A stretch of DNA of 27,484 nucleotides from a virus: IMG/VR virus record IMGVR_UViG_3300036651_000126, positions 1-27,484 of that record; one strand, written 5' to 3'. Under the pieces are notes generated by a model, which had not been told where the DNA came from, did not search any database, and worked only from the letters and a program-made list of their open reading frames with translations. The position numbers and the translations under genes were made by a program. Positions 21,917-27,484 of the stretch are shown here, one piece after another. Position 1 is the first letter of the stretch. Every line of letters begins with the position of its first letter.

Positions 21917-24900
21917 ATGTACCAAGGCGGTGGCTTCGGTGCAAGCGTGCCAGCCAACGTCGTACTGTCTGCCAACACCGATCAGTATTCCAGCGCCATG
22001 CAAGGCGCGGCCCAGCAGGCCAGTGCTCTGGGACGCTCTATCGACTCCCTCCAGCAGAAGATTGACGGCCTGTTCCGCACTGCGGGCCGGATCAGCCTAG
22101 GCATCACTGCTGCTGACGTGGCCACCCTGACTGGCGCGACCGCCGCTGCGTCCAAGTTCCAGTCGGTGATGCAAAACCTGAGCAACCAGAACCAGGTGCT
22201 CACCCAGTCCTTCGGCAACGGCGCTCAGCGCATGAAGTCCTACACCGATGCGGTGGACCAGTTGCGCTCCAACTTCGGGGCAGCCTCCTCTCAGGCTGCT
22301 CAGTTGGTCCAGGTCATCTCCGGCTTCGAGCGGATGGGCTCTACCAGTGGCCTGGCGCAGTTGGCCACCACCTTTGAGAAGATGGGCATCACCACCGGGG
22401 AGAACCCGGCTGCGCTGGCCCAGAGCGTGCTGGGCCTGGGGCAGGCGATGGGTAGCAGCCTCAACACCGCTAAGGGCTACGCCGACCAGTTGACCACCAT
22501 GGCCGACTCGTCCAACACGACTGCCGAGAGCCTGGCCAACTTCGCCTCCCAATTGGCCCCCCTGGGCCGCCAGTTGAACATGAGCCAGTCTCAGGTCACT
22601 GGCTTCGCTGCTGCCTTCTCCAAGGCTGGCCAGGATGGCTACCGAGCGGCCAACGTGTTCTCTCAGATGACCGGCACCGTGGCTCAGGCGCTCCAGAAGA
22701 ACTCCCCGGCTCTCCAGCAGTTCGCCAACCTGATGGGCGTCTCGGTGGGCACCTTCAGGTCCATGTCGGGCGGCCAGCAGATGGCAGGCCTCTACGACGC
22801 CATCGGGCGCTCTGGTAGCCAGTCCCTGAGCATCCTCAACAACCTGGGCTTCGATGGCCTCTCTACCCAGCGGGTCATCTCTGCTGTGACCCAGCAGGGG
22901 TCGGTGCAGGGCATGATCAACCAGTCCACCGGAGCCTATGGGAATGGGTCCAACTCACATCCGCAGTTGACCACTGGGCAGCAGTTCGCCAAGTTTGGTC
23001 AGGACATTGCCCAGACGTTCGAGGCCTTCGGGCAGCCCTTCAACCAGGCACTCGGGAAGTTCATGGGCGGCCTGGACAAGGTGGCTCAAGCCTTCACTGC
23101 GATGGCTCAGAACCCTGAGGTGCAGGCGCTCGCCACCATCGTAGGCACCATCGCAGCCGCCTTCGGCACCCTAGCCTCCGGCCTGCTGGCCCTGCATGGT
23201 GCGCTGGGACCGTTCCTGGCCGTACTGGCGCTCAAGCGCTCTAGCCTGGGCGCAGGTCTTTTTGAAGGCCTCGCTGGCGGCGGGGCCCTCGGCTCTGGTG
23301 GTCGTCTGGGCAGGCGCGGGAGCCTCCTCCAGGAGGCCGTGGACAACGGCACGGCTCGGCCCCTCACCACCGCGTTCTACGGTTGGGGCCAGCGCAGGGG
23401 CGCAGCCCTGAACGAGGATGTACGCGGTTGGCGCTCCCATGGTGGCCGGGGCCGCATGGCGGCCAGTCGGCTGGCCCTGGGTCGCGCAGGGGCCGCTCCT
23501 GGCACCATGACCGACGCTGCGTTTGCTGAGCGCAATGCTCTGGACGAGTTGCAGTTCCAGCGCCCCTTGACCGCCGAAGAGAAGGCCCGGGCCGACGAGT
23601 TGGGCGTCCGCAAGCCTGGCATCGGTCGTCGCGGGGCTCGTGGGTTGGCTCGATGGTTCGAGACCGAGTACACCATGGGTGCCAATGCTGCCCTTTTCGG
23701 TAAGGGCAAGTACGACATCACCGCTCGACCATCCTTCATCAGCAAGGGCATCCAGGATCGGGTCGCCGGGGGGGTTGGGAACTTCGGAGGGGGCTTCCGT
23801 TCCGCCTTCGACACTGCTCGATTCGGCTCCTTCGGCAGCCTGTTCAAGAAGGGCGGCGAGGAAGGCAAGGAGGGCGAGGAGGCGTCTGAGGTCTCTGCGC
23901 TCCAGCGCTTCAAGGAGGGCCTCGCCAACGGCGCTACGGCAGTCGCCAACTTCTCCAGGAGCCTGATGGAGGCAGCCAAGGCTGTCGAGGTCAACGTCGC
24001 GGCCACCGAGCAGGAGGCCAAGTCCCACACAACCGTGGGTGAAGCGGCGGTCAAGGACGCCACTGCGACCGCTGAGCACACCAAGACTGTCCAGCAGGAC
24101 AGTGTCGCCACTGCGGAGAACTCCAAGAGGCAGTCCCAATCGGTGGTGACTAGCCTCGGTGGCGCAGCCAAGATTCAGGGGCGCGGCATCATGGGCGCGG
24201 TGGGCAGCGTGGCTGGAGGTACTGCTGGCCTGGTGGGCCGTCTCGGTATGGGCGCGATGGACCTGGCTGGCGGCCCGATAGGGCTGGGATTGATGGCGGC
24301 GATGATGGCCCCCACCATCATCTCTGGCGTAAAGAGCATGTTTGGTGGCGGTAACCCGAGCCCAATGACCAACAACATCGTTGGATCGGGGCTCAACTTC
24401 ACCACCAGTGGCGTCGTGGCTCCGGTGCCGGGTGCCACCACGGGCACTCTCAATGTCAACAACCCGTCGCAGGCGGCGCTCTTCCAGTTGACTCAAGGCA
24501 AGCCCGCGATCCAGAACAGCCTATTCAAGAACGCCAAGGCCAATGGCGGCAGCATGAACCTCTCGGTGCAGCAGGCTGCCGCAGTGATCGGCCCCCAGTG
24601 GGGCTCGATGACCAATGACCAGAAGCAGATGGTCATGTCAGACCTGGTGAACACCTACGGCACCGGGGCTTGGTACCAATTCTCCGGCTACCTCAACCAG
24701 TACAGCACTGTCGGTAGGGCAAATCCTGTCATTCAGAGCATGCCTGGCTATAGCGGAGCCCAGGCGCTGTACTCAGGATTGCAGACATACAACCTCAACA
24801 CCTACGGCGCGAACGCGGGCGGCTTCAACGCGGAGGCGCTGGGTCAGACCTACGGCGGTTCGGCGTGGGTGAAGTCCCTCCAGGGGCAGACTCTGGATCA

Positions 24901-27484
24901 CCGGTACGCGGGGAAGAAATATGACTTCGGGCCATCTTCTGCTCAGGCTGCCGAGAATGCTTACGTCAAGAAGAGTTCTTCCGGCCCCTTTTGGACAGGA
25001 ACTAGTTATGACCTGACTCCTGCTGGGGTCGCCCTCTCCAACATCCTTGGCCTGGGTGACCACGGCGGCACGAGCAAGGAACTACAGGGCATCGTGGCCA
25101 AGATGGGCCCACAGGATGGTGGGATCAATTTCACCAAGAAGATTCTGAGCGGCCTGGCCGCGTCCGACACCAAAACGGGCAATCACGACCTTGAGACCGC
25201 GATGAGCAGCATGGGCATGGTCAATGGGCAGACGGGCAATGCCCAGCATGACTTGGCCCTGGCCTTCAGTGACCTGAAGATCAGCAGCCACGCCCTCAAG
25301 TCAGCCCTGGATGGCCTGGGGCTGAGCGCTAAGCAGACCAAGGCCTGGATGGACCAGGATCAGACCGCTCCGACCGCCAACGCTCTGGCAGCCTTGGGGG
25401 GACCGGCCCTCTTCAGCGGTCGCGGCGTGTCGAGCCGCGCTCTGGGTTCGGCCTTCAGCGGACCGAAGGGCCTCCAGAACTTCCTGAACCTCTCCAAGAG
25501 CAGCACGCAGCCGTCCTTCCAGAGCACGATGAACCAGTTGAGTGCCAACGAGGCTGCCGCTGCCCCGTACCTGACTCAGGGGCAGCAGTTGGGGCTCAAG
25601 CAGCGCGATGCTGGGCTCTGGGCGGGCAGGTTGCAGGACGAGATGAAGCCCGAGAACGGCGGCAAGATGCAGGAGGCCGACGTAACCTCCTTCTTGAGCG
25701 CGATGAGCGCCGTTCAGCAGCAGATGACTTCGATGTTGCAGACGATGAAGTCCTACGACATGTCGATGCAGCAACTCGCCTTTTCGACCCAGCAGTTCAA
25801 CCAGTCGATGGGTTGGCAGAAGCAGGCTGAGGCGCTCCAGGTGAGCCGTGCCGAACTCCAGCAGCGGATCAGCATTAGCCGCCAGGAGTACCAGTTCAAC
25901 CTCCAGCGCACGCGCGCTGAGGCTGACTACAACCTCCAGCGGATGCGCGGCATCCAGGACTTCAATCACCAGACCCAGCAGATGATCAAGCAGTCTGCGA
26001 TTTCGATGATGGACATCTATCAGCAGAACCCGGTCGAGGGCCTGACCAGTGCGCAGTTCGTGATTTCCAACAGCACTAAGCAGACCTCGCAACTGAACCA
26101 GCAGGAGAGCCAACTGGCGAAGTTGCGCCAGATGGGCCTGTCCACCGACTCGATCCAGCAGTTGGGCCTGACCTCTGCGAGCAACAATCAGAAGACCAAC
26201 TCGTTCTTCGAGCAGTTCATGGCCGATCCGGCCCTGATTGACCGGATGAACCAGGCGGTGAAGCAGCGCATCGCGGCTGCTGGCGGCCTGGCTACCGACG
26301 CATCCTCGATGACCTGGCAGGAGACCCAGTACCAGTTCAAACTCCAACTCGACCGGAGTTACGCAGACTTCGTGCGGTCGATGAAGCGCTCTGGGCAGGA
26401 CTTCCACACCCAGATGGCGTACAACGTGGCTGATTTCGCCCGCCAGATGGCCTGGCAGGCACATGACTTCGACCTCCAGATTGAGCACAGCGCGCTCCAG
26501 TTCCACCAGAGCATGAACGAGCAGCAGATGCTCTTGCGTGAGTCGATTCAGCCGTTGAGTCAGATCAGCAACCATATCCAGGAGATTGCCAAGCAGGCAG
26601 GTCCCTACGGCGACATGGCTCGGGCCATCCTGAAGGCCTCAGGCGGGGTGACCAGCCTGACCAAGTTGTTCAATGACCTGACGGCTATCGAGACCAAGAC
26701 CGCGCAGAACAAGAGCATCGACAACCTGATCAAGATCATGAAGTCCCCAGGCGGCCTGAGCGCGCTCTTGGGGGGCTACGGGACTGCTCCTGGACATGGT
26801 GGTGGCGGAATAGGCGGCGGCGGCCCTGTCGGCTCATTGCCCTCGGCTGTGGCCCACCGGATGCAGGCGATGAGCCCGTCTTCTGGAATGTGCCTCTCTG
26901 ATGTAGAGACCGCCTGGGGCTCGCAGCACAAGGGCTCGACTGCCTACGCCCAATGGCAGGCCGAGGTCGGCCACCGGCACGCGATGGGTAGTTCCGGGAT
27001 GATCCCTGGGGTCCCGATCTGGTTCGGCCCCCAGTACGGCGGTGGCGCTGGGCACGTAGCCATCAACGCTGGCGGCGGCTTCATGTGGTCTGAGGATTCT
27101 GGTAACAAGTGGGTCAAGAAGCCGATCTGGTCGGGCGCTCTGGGCTGGACTGATGACATCGCGGGCACCCCTACCGCCCTCCCGCTCACTCCTGGGTTCG
27201 CCAAGGGTGCCTGGAACTTGGCCAAGGACATGGTAGCCAACGTCCATAAGGGCGAGATGATCATCCCCGCGAAGATTGCCTCCGTGGTGCGCCGGGCGGT
27301 CTCCCAGGGGGCCGCAGCCAACCTGCGCACGGTCAGCCAGCCGGTCTACAACCACTTCGACAACCGCACCTACCAGACCAACCATTCGGTGACCTACACG
27401 GGCGACATCTGCGTCCAGGCCAACGACCCGAAGGCGATGGAGCGCGACATGGCCCAGCGTGCGCGCATGAGCAACCTAGTGCTC
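21917..27484 (+). CDS. Tape measure protein, 3' end outside the window
   Basis: ATG 21917 has AGGAG five bases upstream. The frame stays open for 1856 codons to the last base. The N-terminus (SANTDQYSSAMQGAAQQASALG) and a Gln/Ala/Ser-rich helical repeat pattern are typical. Hydrophobic segments occur near residues 395-435 (LATIVGTIAAAFGTLASGLLAL) and 755-800 (Gly/Ala/Met-rich). A long Gln/Met-rich coiled-coil stretch covers about 1270-1540. A peptidase-like domain follows at about 1655-1755, with Cys1659 (SSGMCLSDVETAWG) and His1713 (GGAGHVAINAGGGFMWS), the layout of NlpC/P60- or CHAP-type domains. After it comes FAKGAWNLAKDMVANVHKGEMIIPAKIA, a segment common near tape-measure ends. It sets tail length and probably helps cell-wall passage. 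Confidence 0.93.
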   Translation, partial: MYQGGGFGASVPANVVLSANTDQYSSAMQGAAQQASALGRSIDSLQQKIDGLFRTAGRISLGITAADVATLTGATAAASKFQSVMQNLSNQNQVLTQSFGNGAQRMKSYTDAVDQLRSNFGAASSQAAQLVQVISGFERMGSTSGLAQLATTFEKMGITTGENPAALAQSVLGLGQAMGSSLNTAKGYADQLTTMADSSNTTAESLANFASQLAPLGRQLNMSQSQVTGFAAAFSKAGQDGYRAANVFSQMTGTVAQALQKNSPALQQFANLMGVSVGTFRSMSGGQQMAGLYDAIGRSGSQSLSILNNLGFDGLSTQRVISAVTQQGSVQGMINQSTGAYGNGSNSHPQLTTGQQFAKFGQDIAQTFEAFGQPFNQALGKFMGGLDKVAQAFTAMAQNPEVQALATIVGTIAAAFGTLASGLLALHGALGPFLAVLALKRSSLGAGLFEGLAGGGALGSGGRLGRRGSLLQEAVDNGTARPLTTAFYGWGQRRGAALNEDVRGWRSHGGRGRMAASRLALGRAGAAPGTMTDAAFAERNALDELQFQRPLTAEEKARADELGVRKPGIGRRGARGLARWFETEYTMGANAALFGKGKYDITARPSFISKGIQDRVAGGVGNFGGGFRSAFDTARFGSFGSLFKKGGEEGKEGEEASEVSALQRFKEGLANGATAVANFSRSLMEAAKAVEVNVAATEQEAKSHTTVGEAAVKDATATAEHTKTVQQDSVATAENSKRQSQSVVTSLGGAAKIQGRGIMGAVGSVAGGTAGLVGRLGMGAMDLAGGPIGLGLMAAMMAPTIISGVKSMFGGGNPSPMTNNIVGSGLNFTTSGVVAPVPGATTGTLNVNNPSQAALFQLTQGKPAIQNSLFKNAKANGGSMNLSVQQAAAVIGPQWGSMTNDQKQMVMSDLVNTYGTGAWYQFSGYLNQYSTVGRANPVIQSMPGYSGAQALYSGLQTYNLNTYGANAGGFNAEALGQTYGGSAWVKSLQGQTLDHRYAGKKYDFGPSSAQAAENAYVKKSSSGPFWTGTSYDLTPAGVALSNILGLGDHGGTSKELQGIVAKMGPQDGGINFTKKILSGLAASDTKTGNHDLETAMSSMGMVNGQTGNAQHDLALAFSDLKISSHALKSALDGLGLSAKQTKAWMDQDQTAPTANALAALGGPALFSGRGVSSRALGSAFSGPKGLQNFLNLSKSSTQPSFQSTMNQLSANEAAAAPYLTQGQQLGLKQRDAGLWAGRLQDEMKPENGGKMQEADVTSFLSAMSAVQQQMTSMLQTMKSYDMSMQQLAFSTQQFNQSMGWQKQAEALQVSRAELQQRISISRQEYQFNLQRTRAEADYNLQRMRGIQDFNHQTQQMIKQSAISMMDIYQQNPVEGLTSAQFVISNSTKQTSQLNQQESQLAKLRQMGLSTDSIQQLGLTSASNNQKTNSFFEQFMADPALIDRMNQAVKQRIAAAGGLATDASSMTWQETQYQFKLQLDRSYADFVRSMKRSGQDFHTQMAYNVADFARQMAWQAHDFDLQIEHSALQFHQSMNEQQMLLRESIQPLSQISNHIQEIAKQAGPYGDMARAILKASGGVTSLTKLFNDLTAIETKTAQNKSIDNLIKIMKSPGGLSALLGGYGTAPGHGGGGIGGGGPVGSLPSAVAHRMQAMSPSSGMCLSDVETAWGSQHKGSTAYAQWQAEVGHRHAMGSSGMIPGVPIWFGPQYGGGAGHVAINAGGGFMWSEDSGNKWVKKPIWSGALGWTDDIAGTPTALPLTPGFAKGAWNLAKDMVANVHKGEMIIPAKIASVVRRAVSQGAAANLRTVSQPVYNHFDNRTYQTNHSVTYTGDICVQANDPKAMERDMAQRARMSNLVL

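Noticed and set aside
23171-26575. Long minus-strand ORFs (441 and 424 codons) opposite the tape measure gene
   Set aside because: The + strand frame is continuous tape measure with ribosome binding site and domains. The antisense products are low-complexity Leu/His/Arg-rich and have no plausible start context.
1-27484. tRNA genes, CRISPR arrays, insertion sequences
   Set aside because: No cloverleaf-like segments, regularly spaced repeats, transposase-like proteins or terminal inverted repeats were seen in a by-eye scan. A dedicated search such as tRNAscan would be decisive for tRNAs.

Overview
The window is one strand-coherent piece of a tailed-phage (siphovirus-type) genome or prophage. 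It is GC-rich, with a strong preference for G/C third codon positions. Every credible gene lies on the + strand, and most are joined by ATGA, GTGA or TGATG overlaps. An actinobacterial host is the best guess, from the base composition, the frequent GTG starts, and neck and small-gene families of the kind seen in Streptomyces and related phages. The genus cannot be fixed from sequence alone, and no integrase or lysogeny gene is present.

Layout. (1) 1-2655: a chain of small overlapping genes. It holds conserved phage hypotheticals, a SLOG-family nucleotide-binding protein, an HNH endonuclease, a two-helix membrane protein, a 33-aa zinc-ribbon microprotein and a 50-aa ORF. The terminase genes are not in the window. 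(2) 2700-14734: the head module. Its order is portal, a 1024-aa protein of unknown function, a MuF-type minor head protein with a long C-terminal extension, a 947-aa protein with an XkdF-like maturation protease domain in its middle, a scaffold-like protein, a decoration-like protein and the major capsid protein. A strong hairpin follows the capsid gene. (3) 14813-17841: three non-canonical genes of 110, 197 and 699 aa. The last is rich in Gly/Ala zipper segments and repeated short peptide motifs. (4) 17850-20546: neck and tail-completion genes (adaptor, DUF6093-like stopper, HK97 gp10-like, tail terminator), with two small motif-bearing ORFs inserted between them. (5) 20550-27484: major tail protein, two hairpins, the tail assembly chaperone pair with a -1 slippery site (CCCTTTC), and a tape measure protein that runs off the window and carries a Cys/His peptidase-like domain near its end.

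The most unusual signal is a set of short peptide motifs. These are GH[D/E]AFF, VSKSAFLDE, DPFEV-SK and SKA-x-[F/W]DP-x2-H-x-R. They recur at N-terminal, internal and C-terminal positions in the non-canonical genes lying between the standard head and neck genes (110, 699, 150 and 70 aa). Related forms occur in the giant head-associated proteins (1024, 667 and 947 aa). The 947-aa and 699-aa proteins also share a module of Gly/Ala-rich hydrophobic segments ending in His/basic residues. My reading, which is inference, is that these proteins are a group of accessory virion proteins. They may be carried in the head, sorted or processed through a common peptide tag, and partly membrane-active.

No tRNA, CRISPR array, insertion sequence or attachment site was seen. 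No stretch over about 115 bases lacks a gene. The largest gaps are 21036-21147 and 14735-14812, and both hold hairpins.
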